Source: Leeuwenhoekiella aequorea
Lineage (GTDB): Bacteria; Bacteroidota; Bacteroidia; Flavobacteriales; Flavobacteriaceae
Assembly: GCF_004104375.1 (NCBI RefSeq)
Contig: NZ_QOVM01000007.1
Coordinates: 62,001-126,000, forward strand
Reading direction: 5' to 3'
DNA: 64,000 bases
This document shows, piece after piece, positions 1 through 8,099 of the stretch (its first letter is position 1; every line of letters starts with the position of its first letter). A model generated the notes under the pieces. It saw only the letters and a program-made list of their open reading frames with translations. It was not told where the DNA came from and made no database searches. The position numbers and the translations under genes were made by a program.

Positions 1-166
1 TTACAGCTATACCTAAGCGTTCTGCAAGTTCGGTAGCTAATTTACCTCCTCCGTGAACCAATATTTTAGGTCCTTCAAGGTTTGCAAACAAATCTAAAAA
101 ATGCTGAAGATCTTCATCTTTTTCAATAATATTTCCACCTACTTTAACAATATGAAGATTTCTCAT
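1..166 (-). CDS. argB: Acetylglutamate (or succinylglutamate) kinase, N-terminal part
   Basis: This is the first 55 codons of a gene that leaves the window at position 1. The translation starts MRNLHIVKVGGNIIE and continues to a KILVHGGGK motif, the nucleotide and substrate binding signature of the amino-acid kinase family as found in ArgB. The family phosphorylates the N-acylated glutamate in the second step of arginine synthesis. It lies 10 bases downstream of argF' on the same strand and is the last visible gene of the arg operon. If the pathway uses succinylated intermediates, as argF' suggests, the substrate would be N-succinylglutamate; this is inference. Confidence 0.9.
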   Translation of the reverse strand, partial: MRNLHIVKVGGNIIEKDEDLQHFLDLFANLEGPKILVHGGGKLATELAERLGIAV

Positions 167-176
167 AAGAATAGCG

Positions 177-1127
177 TTAATTGAGGTTCTCTAAAATTGA
201 TTTGAGAATTACCTGAGCAGAATAGGTTCTATTATTTGCTTGTTCAATCACTACCGAATTCTTTCCATCTAAAACACTATCGGTAACGATTACATTTCTT
301 CTTACCGGAAGACAATGCATAAACCTGGCTTCTCCTAACTTCTCATCAGTTATTGTCCAACTCGTGTGAGAATCTGTTGTGGCAAGCACTTTGCCATAAT
401 TCTCATAGTTACTCCAGTTCTTCACGTAGACGAAGTCTGCATCCTTTAATGCTGCATCCTGATCATATTCTACTACCGAATCTTTTACAACAGCCTTATC
501 CAGTTCGTAGCCTTTGGGATGTGTGATCGTGAAATCGACATCCATTTTCTGCATCATTCCTATAAATGAATTTGCTACGGCGTGAGGTAAAGCTTTAGGA
601 TGTGGCGCCCAACTTAAAACCACTTTGGGCTTTTTCTTTTTTGCCAATTCTGTAATGGTAATGGCATCTGCAAGTGCTTGCAAAGGATGAGCTGTTGCAC
701 TTTCCATATTAACAATAGGAACACTCGCATACTTAACAAAACTAGAAATTACATATTCAGATTCATCTTTAGCTTTATCCGTTAGAGTAGGAAAAGCGCG
801 TACAGCAATAATATCTGCATATTGAGAAATCACTTGAGCAGCCTCTTTAATATGCTCTGACGTATCTGCATCCATAACAGTACCATCTTCAAATTCTAAT
901 TTCCAGGCATCACTATTAAAGTTCATAACCGTGACATCCATTCCCAGATTGCTTGCAGCTTTTTCTGTACTTAACCGGGTGCGTAAGCTAGAGTTAAAAA
1001 ATAGCATTACAAGGCGCTTGCGCTTACCCAGTTGCTCATAAGCGTATGGATTATTTTTAAGTTCGCGCGCTTGCGCGATTAGTTCTTGTAGATCTGTAAT
1101 GTCGTCTAAACCAGTGTATTTTTTCAT
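177..1127 (-). CDS. argF': N-succinylornithine (or N-acetylornithine) carbamoyltransferase
   Basis: A 316-residue transcarbamylase of the ArgF' type, which acts on N-acylated ornithine and replaces the ornithine carbamoyltransferase of the classical route. The carbamoyl-phosphate motif SLRTR is at residues 47-51, HPLQAL is in the middle and HCLPVRR is near residue 270. The DADTSEHI segment puts Ser at residue 90, the site where acetylornithine enzymes have Glu and the Bacteroides fragilis succinylornithine enzyme has Pro. Published mutants at this site show that Ser or Pro gives succinylornithine preference, so a succinyl substrate is the better guess. It is in the arg operon between argD and argB. 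Confidence 0.93.
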   Translation of the reverse strand: MKKYTGLDDITDLQELIAQARELKNNPYAYEQLGKRKRLVMLFFNSSLRTRLSTEKAASNLGMDVTVMNFNSDAWKLEFEDGTVMDADTSEHIKEAAQVISQYADIIAVRAFPTLTDKAKDESEYVISSFVKYASVPIVNMESATAHPLQALADAITITELAKKKKPKVVLSWAPHPKALPHAVANSFIGMMQKMDVDFTITHPKGYELDKAVVKDSVVEYDQDAALKDADFVYVKNWSNYENYGKVLATTDSHTSWTITDEKLGEARFMHCLPVRRNVIVTDSVLDGKNSVVIEQANNRTYSAQVILKSILENLN

Positions 1128-1178
1128 TAGTGATTCCTGTCAAAAGATAAGTAGCAGCCGAAATCTCTGCTTAGTTGA

Positions 1179-2312
1179 TTATATTTTTTCTAGTTCTATT
1201 TTAAGTGCATCAAAAAACTGATCAATATGCACATTTTGCACTGTTAATGGCGGAAGTATGCGTATAAGATTCTTATTCTTTGCGCTTCCTGTAAAAATAT
1301 GTTGGTCGTAAATAAGTTGTTTTCTCAATGCTGAAGTATCAAAATCAAATTCAATTCCTAACATCAATCCACGTCCTTTTACACCTTTGATTTGAGGAAA
1401 ATCTAATGCCCTGGCATTAAAATGATCTGAAACCCGAAGGGCATGTTCCAGAAGGTTCTCTTCTTCTAAAACTTCAAGAACTGTTAGTGCCGCAACACAA
1501 GCCAGGTGGTTTCCTCCAAAGGTTGTTCCCAACATCCCAAATTCTGCATCTATTGAAGGATGAATTAAAATGCCTCCAACTGGGAAACCATTACCCATAC
1601 CTTTTGCCATCGAGATTAACTCTGGCTGTACATCGTACTCTTGGAATGCAAAAAATCTTCCTGTACGCCCAAAGCCAGCTTGAACCTCATCGGCGATAAG
1701 CATTGTTCCGGTTTGCTTGCACAATTTATCAATCCCTTCGTAAAATTCTTTTGTGCTTATATCTAAACCTCCTACTCCCTGAATAAACTCTACAATTACT
1801 GCACAAACATCACCTTTAGCAAGTACACCTGCTAACGCATCAAGATCACCTAGTGGTAAAAACTCAACCTCCTGTTGTGCATTTATTGGAGCAACAATCT
1901 TAGGATTATCTGTAGCTGCAACTGCGGCAGATGTGCGCCCGTGAAAGCTATTGTTAAAGGCAACAACCTTTTTTCTTCCTGTAACAAAAGAGGCTACTTT
2001 AAGTGCATTCTCATTAGCTTCTGCTCCGCTACTACACATAAATAGCTGATAATCTGGACATCCAGATTGAACCGGTAAACGTTCTCCAAGTGCTTCTTGC
2101 AATGGATTGTGCACTGCATTGCTATAAAACCCAATATCTCCTAATTGCTTTGTTAAATTCTCCACATATTTAGGATGCGAGTGACCTATAGAAATCACAG
2201 CGTGACCTCCATATAAATCCAGATACTTAGTAGGTTTTGAATCATAAACCCAAACATCCTGAGCTTTTATCGGGGTTACGTCATACAACGGGTAAACATC
2301 AAATAGACTCAT
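1179..2312 (-). CDS. argD: N-acylornithine aminotransferase
   Basis: A 377-residue class III PLP-dependent aminotransferase. Visible features are the SSGAEAN phosphate-binding loop (residues 94-100), FHGRT near 123, Asp209 in ADEVQ contacting the PLP ring nitrogen, and the Schiff-base lysine Lys237 in MAKGMG. In arginine synthesis the family converts N-acyl-glutamate semialdehyde to N-acyl-ornithine with glutamate as amino donor. Its start codon overlaps the proC stop by one base (TAATG), so translation is probably coupled. Length and operon position make the ArgD role firm; the acyl group (acetyl or succinyl) cannot be read from this protein. Confidence 0.95.
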   Translation of the reverse strand: MSLFDVYPLYDVTPIKAQDVWVYDSKPTKYLDLYGGHAVISIGHSHPKYVENLTKQLGDIGFYSNAVHNPLQEALGERLPVQSGCPDYQLFMCSSGAEANENALKVASFVTGRKKVVAFNNSFHGRTSAAVAATDNPKIVAPINAQQEVEFLPLGDLDALAGVLAKGDVCAVIVEFIQGVGGLDISTKEFYEGIDKLCKQTGTMLIADEVQAGFGRTGRFFAFQEYDVQPELISMAKGMGNGFPVGGILIHPSIDAEFGMLGTTFGGNHLACVAALTVLEVLEEENLLEHALRVSDHFNARALDFPQIKGVKGRGLMLGIEFDFDTSALRKQLIYDQHIFTGSAKNKNLIRILPPLTVQNVHIDQFFDALKIELEKI

Positions 2313-3112
2313 TATTTCTGATCAGATTTTATAATATTAATTTTATTAAAAGAAGCTACCATCCCTTGAATTAGAGAAGAACTCAAGCCTTTATGTTCCA
2401 TTTCATTTAAACCTTCAATCGTACAACCCTTAGGTGTTGTAACACGATCAATTTCTTCTTCGGGATGATTTCCCGAATCTATAAGCAATTTTGATGCTCC
2501 ATTACACGTATGCATAGCCAATTCTTGTGCTTCCTTTGCGTCAAATCCCAGTTGTATAGCAGCCTGAGTAGTCGCACGAATCAGTCGCATCCAAAAGGCA
2601 ATACCGCTTGCGCAAACTACAGTAGCTGCCTGCATTTGAGTTTCAGGAATAATCAAACTATTTCCCAAACGATTAAAAATAGCCTCTGCAATTTTTATAC
2701 GCTTCATTCCTTTTTCATTACTGGCAAGACAGGTCATCGATGCGCCCACTGCAATTGCTGTGTTAGGCATTGCACGCACAATATATTGATCTGTACCTAC
2801 AATTGCTTCAATTTGAGAAATTTGATATCCTGTAATGGTGGATATAAGAACATGTTTATCTGTAAGATGATCTTTTATGTCATTTAAAATAGCACTTAGT
2901 TGCGCTGGTTGAACTGCAAATATTAAAATATCAGACTTCTGTACTGCCTCTACGTTATCTGAAGTAACATACACATTTTTATACTCTGCATAAGATGCTA
3001 TTGCCTCGGGATTACGACGAGTCATAAATAATGAGGTAATTGCATTATTTGTTATCAGCCCCTTGGCTATTGAAAGGCCTAGATTACCAGTTCCTATAAT
3101 TGCTATTTTCAT
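2312..3112 (-). CDS. proC: Pyrroline-5-carboxylate reductase
   Basis: The translation beginning MKIAIIGTGNLGLSIAKG carries the N-terminal NAD(P) Rossmann motif GTGNLG and the C-terminal ProC signature region around TPKGCTIEGLNEMEH. The enzyme reduces pyrroline-5-carboxylate to proline. An upstream in-frame ATG at 3151 would add 13 residues, but they precede the Rossmann strand and have no family counterpart, so I chose 3112 (266 residues). The gene sits between argC and argD, so proline and arginine synthesis share a transcript. The 122-base gap to argC contains a small stem, TTTCGC/GCGAAA. Confidence 0.93.
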   Translation of the reverse strand: MKIAIIGTGNLGLSIAKGLITNNAITSLFMTRRNPEAIASYAEYKNVYVTSDNVEAVQKSDILIFAVQPAQLSAILNDIKDHLTDKHVLISTITGYQISQIEAIVGTDQYIVRAMPNTAIAVGASMTCLASNEKGMKRIKIAEAIFNRLGNSLIIPETQMQAATVVCASGIAFWMRLIRATTQAAIQLGFDAKEAQELAMHTCNGASKLLIDSGNHPEEEIDRVTTPKGCTIEGLNEMEHKGLSSSLIQGMVASFNKINIIKSDQK

Positions 3113-3234
3113 ATACTGTCCTTTATGTAAATTTCGCGAAGGCGAAAGCAACCCCTTTTATAGTGTCATTATTGCTTAAATAATTCTTTTTTATAACTTC
3201 CGATTGTGCTCTTCAACTAATCTTATAGAAATTA

Positions 3235-4212
3235 TTAAAAATAGCTGCCCTTAAGGTTAAGCCCTTCAACCTGCGGAAGCCCAAAGATAAGATTCATATT
3301 TTCTACTGCTTGACCAGATGCTCCTTTTAAAAGATTATCTATACAACTTGTAATTAACAATTGACTTCCTTGTTGGTGTAAATGAATCAGGCATTTATTA
3401 GTATTTACTACCTGTTTCATATGTATTTCTGCATCTGAGACAAACGTAAACGGAGCATCGGCGTAATAGTCTTTATACAAATTTTTTATCTCATCAAATA
3501 CGCCATCAAACTTGGTATATGCAGTTGCAAAAATTCCTCTGGAAAAATTTCCACGATTAGGCAGAAAAAATAATTCTTTATCAAAACCAGATTGAAGTTG
3601 AGCTACAGTCTGATTAATTTCACCCATATGTTGATGTGTGAATGGTTTGTAATATGAAAAGTTGTTATCTCTCCACGTATAATGAGTAGTCGCAGAAAGT
3701 GAAGTACCCGCACCAGTTGCACCTGTAACAGCATTTATATGGATGTCATTTGATATTTTTCGTGCATCAGCTAAGGGCAATATCGCTAACTGAATCGCTG
3801 TAGCAAAACAGCCGGGATTTGCAATAGATCCGGCTTGCTTTATAGCATCTCTATTAAGTTCTGTCAAACCATATACAAACTCTCTACCTTCAAAATCTGC
3901 ATCTGCTTTTAATCGAAAATCATTACTTAAATCAATAATAACAGTAGATTCAGTAAAGTTATGTTCCTTTAAGAATGCTTTGGAATTTCCGTGACCTAAA
4001 CATAAAAAAACTACATCTACAGAAAAATCAATTGTGTCTGCAAAACGTAACGATGTGCTTCCTATCAAATCCTGATGCACATCACTAAGCAAGTTTCCGG
4101 CATTAGAGGTGCTGTAAACAAAACTCAATTCTACAAAGGAGTGGTTTAATAAAATACGCAACAGTTCTCCTGCTGTATATCCTGCGCCACCTACTATACC
4201 TGCTTTAATCAT
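3235..4212 (-). CDS. argC: N-acyl-gamma-glutamyl-phosphate reductase
   Basis: A 325-residue NADPH-dependent reductase. The N-terminal GGAGYTAGELLR motif (residues 8-19) is the ArgC dinucleotide loop and Cys135 in ANPGCFAT is the catalytic thiol that forms the acyl-enzyme. It reduces N-acyl-glutamyl phosphate to the semialdehyde, the step between ArgB and ArgD. Its start codon overlaps the end of argG by four bases (ATGA), which implies translational coupling. Identity is firm. Confidence 0.96.
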   Translation of the reverse strand: MIKAGIVGGAGYTAGELLRILLNHSFVELSFVYSTSNAGNLLSDVHQDLIGSTSLRFADTIDFSVDVVFLCLGHGNSKAFLKEHNFTESTVIIDLSNDFRLKADADFEGREFVYGLTELNRDAIKQAGSIANPGCFATAIQLAILPLADARKISNDIHINAVTGATGAGTSLSATTHYTWRDNNFSYYKPFTHQHMGEINQTVAQLQSGFDKELFFLPNRGNFSRGIFATAYTKFDGVFDEIKNLYKDYYADAPFTFVSDAEIHMKQVVNTNKCLIHLHQQGSQLLITSCIDNLLKGASGQAVENMNLIFGLPQVEGLNLKGSYF

Positions 4213-5396
4213 GAGTTTCCGTTTACGTGATTGTAAATTTTATTTTGGTTTCCGGTGATTTTTATAAATCCTTTTGCATCGTCGGCTGTCCATCCCTTAT
4301 TCATCTCGCCATATGCCCCAAAAGATGCATTCATCAAATCGTGATCAGATTTTATACCTTCCAAAGTAAATCGATAGGGATGTAATGTTACATACACATC
4401 ACCTGATACATTTTTCTGACTATCTTCTAAGAAGGCTTCCATATTACGCATAGCCGGATCTAAATATTGACCTTCATGTAAATGCATTCCATAAAAATTA
4501 GCTAGATAATCTTTATGCTGCATTTGCCATTTTGTAAGCGTATGCTTTTCTAATAAATGATGCGCTTTAATTATTATCACTGGTGCGGCCGCTTCAAAAC
4601 CTACGCGACCCTTTATCCCTATAATGGTATCTCCTACATGAATATCCCGACCTATACCAAAAGGTGCCGCTAATTTTTGCAGGGTTTCAATATTCTCTAC
4701 GGCACCGGCAGTCTTGCCATTTACCGCTGTTAATTCGCCTTTTATAAATGTTAAAGTAACTTGTTCTGACTCGGTTTTTTCTACTTGTGAAGGAAAAGCA
4801 GATTCTGGCAATCCTTGATGAGAAGTTAAGGTCTCACTACCTCCTACACTTGTTCCCCATAGCCCACGGTTTACAGAATATTTTGCTTTCTCCCAAGCCA
4901 TCTCCACACCGTGACTTTTTAAATAATCGATTTCCGCCTGTCTTGAGAGTTGTAAATCTCTAATAGGAGTAATGATTTCAATTTCTGGAGCAAGTGTTTG
5001 AAAAATCATATCAAAACGAACTTGGTCATTGCCAGCGCCCGTACTTCCGTGAGCAACATATTGTGCATCTATCGATTTTGCATAGTTTATAATCTCAACA
5101 GCCTGAATAATACGTTCTGCACTTACTGAAAGAGGGTAAGTATTATTTTTTAATACGTTACCATAAATTAAATTCTTGACAACCTTATCATAAAAGCGAT
5201 CTACAGCTTGAATATTTTTATAGGTTTTAGCTCCTATTTTTAAAGCTTTAGACTCTATTTCGTCAATTTCTTCCTGACTAAAACCCCCTGTATTAATACT
5301 TACAGCATGTACTTCAAATCCTTTTTCTTCAGATAGATACTTAGCGCAATAACTTGTGTCAAGACCGCCACTATAGGCGAGAACTAATTTTTTCAT
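4209..5396 (-). CDS. argG: Argininosuccinate synthase
   Basis: A 395-residue ATP-dependent ligase that joins citrulline and aspartate to argininosuccinate. The N-terminal ATP pyrophosphatase loop SGGLDTS is at residues 9-15, and the citrulline/aspartate motifs HGSTGAGNDQVRF and NRGLWGTSVGG are present. Finding argG upstream of argC is common in Bacteroidota arg clusters. The 41-base gap to the preceding acyltransferase gene holds a short palindrome (5414-5431) that could fold between the two messages. Confidence 0.96.
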   Translation of the reverse strand: MKKLVLAYSGGLDTSYCAKYLSEEKGFEVHAVSINTGGFSQEEIDEIESKALKIGAKTYKNIQAVDRFYDKVVKNLIYGNVLKNNTYPLSVSAERIIQAVEIINYAKSIDAQYVAHGSTGAGNDQVRFDMIFQTLAPEIEIITPIRDLQLSRQAEIDYLKSHGVEMAWEKAKYSVNRGLWGTSVGGSETLTSHQGLPESAFPSQVEKTESEQVTLTFIKGELTAVNGKTAGAVENIETLQKLAAPFGIGRDIHVGDTIIGIKGRVGFEAAAPVIIIKAHHLLEKHTLTKWQMQHKDYLANFYGMHLHEGQYLDPAMRNMEAFLEDSQKNVSGDVYVTLHPYRFTLEGIKSDHDLMNASFGAYGEMNKGWTADDAKGFIKITGNQNKIYNHVNGNS

Positions 5397-5413
5397 TCTA
5401 ATATGGTTTATTC

Positions 5414-5431
5414 TAGACTCTACAGAGTCTA
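5414..5431 (-). repeat. Stem-loop between the acyltransferase gene and argG
   Basis: Perfect 8-base arms, TAGACTCT and AGAGTCTA, are separated by two bases, so the RNA would form about seven pairs with a four-base loop. There is no following T-run on the minus strand, so it is not a canonical terminator. It may act as an RNA processing or stability element inside the arg transcript. Confidence 0.5.
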
Positions 5432-5437
5432 AACAAT

Positions 5438-6082
5438 TTAATCTTGTTTCTTTTTATCTTTTTTCAAGAACAAATGTTCTTTAATACTTTTTAACCGTGT
5501 AAAAGCTTTTGGATTCATTTGCTTAACGTCTTCAGGTATAAGCATTTTTTTCTGCTCTTCTTTTGCAGGATCATATAACATTCCCGTACACAAACACATT
5601 TTTTGCTCGGTACGCTGTAAAATATCATAATTACGACAGGTTTGGCAGCCTTTCCAGAACGTAGGATCATCAGTAAGTTCTGAAAAGGTTACGGGACGAT
5701 ATCCCAAATCTGAATTAATTTTCATAACGGCAAGACCCGTAGTGATACCAAAAACTTTTGCATCTGGATATTTATGGCGAGAGTGTTTAAAAATGGCCTC
5801 TTTAATTTGCCGTGCAAGACCACTGCCTCTATAGTCAGGGTGTACAATAAGACCACTATTTGCGACAAATTTGCCATGTCCCCAAGCCTCGATGTAACAG
5901 AAACCAGCAAATTTATCACCATCAAGTGCTATAACAGAATTTCCGTTTTCCATTTTGGTGATTACGTACTCTGGTGTGCGTTTTGCAATACCTGTACCAC
6001 GTACCTTAGCCGATTCTGCGATCGTATCGCATATATATTGTGCATATCCCGCATGGGATTTATTTGCAATAGTAATTTCCAT
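5438..6082 (-). CDS. GNAT-family acyltransferase heading the arg operon
   Basis: A 214-residue GNAT protein. The acyl-CoA pyrophosphate loop YRGSGLARQ is at residues 84-92. After the GNAT fold there is an unusual C-terminal region with Cys146, Cys149, Cys163 and Cys165 (CxxC...CxC), which could bind zinc. It is the first structural gene after the arginine-codon leader ORF and is co-directional with argG. No argA or argJ is visible in the window, and arginine synthesis needs an enzyme to acylate glutamate. I therefore infer that this may be the N-acetyl- or N-succinylglutamate synthase, but the sequence alone does not prove the substrate. Confidence 0.8.
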   Translation of the reverse strand: MEITIANKSHAGYAQYICDTIAESAKVRGTGIAKRTPEYVITKMENGNSVIALDGDKFAGFCYIEAWGHGKFVANSGLIVHPDYRGSGLARQIKEAIFKHSRHKYPDAKVFGITTGLAVMKINSDLGYRPVTFSELTDDPTFWKGCQTCRNYDILQRTEQKMCLCTGMLYDPAKEEQKKMLIPEDVKQMNPKAFTRLKSIKEHLFLKKDKKKQD

Positions 6083-6171
6083 ATTCTTTTGAATTGGAAG
6101 TTAGAAAAAAAGTGAAATTGATATTGAAGACGGAACCGGACTCACCTAAGTTCCCAAGAAAACTGCACCCA

Positions 6172-6306
6172 CTAGGGGCGGCGACGCTCATGACGGCGTA
6201 CAGGAATACATACCAAAGAAGTATGGGTCTCAACTGGATACAATGACAAAACAGCAGCCTTGATAGCGTGCTTCAGTACATTTATATGTAAGTTTATTCC
6301 TTTCAT
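6172..6306 (-). CDS. Arginine-rich leader peptide of the arg operon
   Basis: A 44-codon ORF begins MKGINLHINV and ends PVRRHERRRP followed by TAG. Five of the last eight codons are Arg (CGC CGT, then CGT CGC CGC), and this stretch is GC-rich in an otherwise AT-rich gap. The ORF ends 89 bases before the acyltransferase start. Such a run of cognate codons before an amino-acid operon is the hallmark of a leader peptide whose translation senses charged tRNA-Arg. The stop codon lies inside a CCC-TAG-GGG stem (6165-6179), and a second small stem (GGAAC/GTTCC, 6132-6154) follows. Expression and mechanism are inferred. Confidence 0.7.
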   Translation of the reverse strand: MKGINLHINVLKHAIKAAVLSLYPVETHTSLVCIPVRRHERRRP

Positions 6307-6322
6307 TTATTCTGCTAAAGTA

Positions 6323-6348
6323 CAAAGTAGATTTAAATGACAGTCCAA
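6323..6348 (-). promoter_or_regulatory. Candidate promoter of the arg operon
   Basis: On the minus strand TACTTTG (6323-6329) resembles the Bacteroidota minus-7 element TAnnTTTG with one base missing, and a TTG lies 16 bases upstream (6346-6348). Transcription would begin near 6316, about ten bases before the leader ATG. Confidence 0.45.
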
Positions 6349-6380
6349 TAATGCCTGAAAATGTCAAATAAATCTACTTT
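6324..6380. repeat. 12-bp inverted repeat flanking the arg promoter
   Basis: AAAGTAGATTTA (6324-6335) and its exact reverse complement (6369-6380) are separated by 33 bases. One arm covers the proposed minus-7 element and the other lies just upstream of the minus-33 region. This is the geometry of a pair of operator half-sites, though a regulator cannot be named from the sequence. Confidence 0.45.
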
Positions 6381-6458
6381 TTTATGATTTCTTCAAGTTT
6401 CAGTTCGATAATAATTTTTCACTGCTATATTTCTAACAAAATAAGCTTTTGATAATTA

Positions 6459-8054
6459 TTATAACAAGTAATCTGTACTTACGAAGTTAGATTTCTTAGT
6501 ATCTAATAACTCATTTAAGATTGCATTATTATATTCATTGTCTTTAGAAGCCACAAATGTGCGTATCGAAAAAGAACGCAAAGCATCGTGAACACTCAAA
6601 GTTCCTACTGCAGAATCTTTTCTGCCTGTAAATGGATATACATCTGGACCACGTTGACACGAACTATTTAGATTTACACGACAAACTAAGTTTACCAAAG
6701 TATCTATAAGCGGCGCTAACGCCTTAACATCTTTTCCAAAGAGACTTACTTGCTGGCCATAGTTTGACTCTGCCATATCATCTAGTGGCTCATCTATATG
6801 TTTAAAAGTAAGTATAGGAACTACAGGACCAAACTGCTCCTCTTGATATACCAGCATATCTTTTGTTACTGGAAACAATACAGCAGGCCATATAAAATTT
6901 TCAAAATGAGTACCTCCTTTGGCATTAAGAACTTGCGCTCCTTTTGCCGTAGCATCATCTATAAGCCCTTGAATATATGCAGGTTTTGAAGGTTCTGGCA
7001 AGGGTGTAAGTTTTACGCCATCTTCCCAGGGCAGTCCAAACTTCAACGCATCAACTGCTTCTGAATACTTACGGTTAAATGTCTCTGCAATATTCTCGTG
7101 TACATAAATCACCTTTAGAGCTGTACATCGCTGACCATTAAATGAAAGTGTACCTGCAATACATTCTGCAACAGCAAGATCAAGATCTGCATCAGGTAAA
7201 ATTATCGCAGGATTTTTTGCTTCAAGGCCAAGTACCAATCGTAGACGATTTTGTTTAGGATGTAATTTTTGTAATGCGTTTGCAGACGAACTGTGCCCTA
7301 TTAAAGCCAAAACATCTATTTTTCCCGTTTGCATTGCAGGAGAAGCAATCGCTCTACCTCTACCAAATACTACGTTAACCACACCCGGAGGAAAACTTTC
7401 TTGAAATGCTTCTAGTAATGGTGCAATTAATAAAACCCCGTGTTTAGCAGGTTTAAAAACAGCTGTATTCCCCATAATTAGAGCAGGAATAAGCAAGCAA
7501 AAAGTTTCGTTAAGCGGATAATTATAAGGTCCCAAACACAGCACTACACCTAATGGTCCTCTACGAATATGTGCATGTATCCCGTCTTGCTTATAAAATT
7601 TAGCACTATCACGATCCATATCCTTATAATCTGCAATAGTATCATTGATATACTCAACGGTACGATCAAACTCTTTTTGGGAATCTGGAAAATTTTTCCC
7701 TATTTCCCACATCAATAGCGTTACAATAAGCTCCCGCTTAGTTTTCATTTTTTCAACAAAAGTCTGCATACATTTAATGCGATCTGCAACCTTCATCGTT
7801 GGCCATAAACCTTGACCTCTATCATAAGCTTTATGAGCGGCATCTACAGCTAATAGTGCTTCCTCTTTACCAAGACTGGGAGTTGAGCCTAATCTTGTGG
7901 GTCGACGCTCACCATCAACCTCTGTATGAATGCTTGAATAAACCTCTGCAGTTTCTCCTTCCCATGTTAAAAGCTTACCATCTATGAGATAGGTTCTTTG
8001 CTCTATTAGCTCAACTTTAAATTGCTCTGGTATTTCGGTTGTAAGTGGTTTCAT
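6459..8054 (-). CDS. gapN: NADP-dependent glyceraldehyde-3-phosphate dehydrogenase-like aldehyde dehydrogenase
   Basis: A 531-residue aldehyde dehydrogenase superfamily protein with oxyanion Asn178 (PYNYP), general base Glu278 (LGLEAKN) and nucleophile Cys310 (NGQRCTA). The C-terminal segment with [14 protein letters not shown] and ALRSFSIRT resembles the non-phosphorylating GAPDH (GapN) branch, which oxidises glyceraldehyde-3-phosphate to 3-phosphoglycerate and makes NADPH. It lies 45 bases downstream of ilvA on the same strand and is probably the last gene of the ilv transcript. The aldehyde dehydrogenase class is certain; the exact substrate is inferred from motif resemblance. Confidence 0.82.
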   Translation of the reverse strand: MKPLTTEIPEQFKVELIEQRTYLIDGKLLTWEGETAEVYSSIHTEVDGERRPTRLGSTPSLGKEEALLAVDAAHKAYDRGQGLWPTMKVADRIKCMQTFVEKMKTKRELIVTLLMWEIGKNFPDSQKEFDRTVEYINDTIADYKDMDRDSAKFYKQDGIHAHIRRGPLGVVLCLGPYNYPLNETFCLLIPALIMGNTAVFKPAKHGVLLIAPLLEAFQESFPPGVVNVVFGRGRAIASPAMQTGKIDVLALIGHSSSANALQKLHPKQNRLRLVLGLEAKNPAIILPDADLDLAVAECIAGTLSFNGQRCTALKVIYVHENIAETFNRKYSEAVDALKFGLPWEDGVKLTPLPEPSKPAYIQGLIDDATAKGAQVLNAKGGTHFENFIWPAVLFPVTKDMLVYQEEQFGPVVPILTFKHIDEPLDDMAESNYGQQVSLFGKDVKALAPLIDTLVNLVCRVNLNSSCQRGPDVYPFTGRKDSAVGTLSVHDALRSFSIRTFVASKDNEYNNAILNELLDTKKSNFVSTDYLL

Positions 8055-8099
8055 GTGGATAGGTTTTGTAGTTGCTTCTTGATCGAAAAAAGAAATAGC

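Noticed and set aside
3132-3147. TTTCGC/GCGAAA stem, possibly a dispersed flavobacterial repeat
   Set aside because: Only one copy is seen in the window, so a repeat family cannot be supported.
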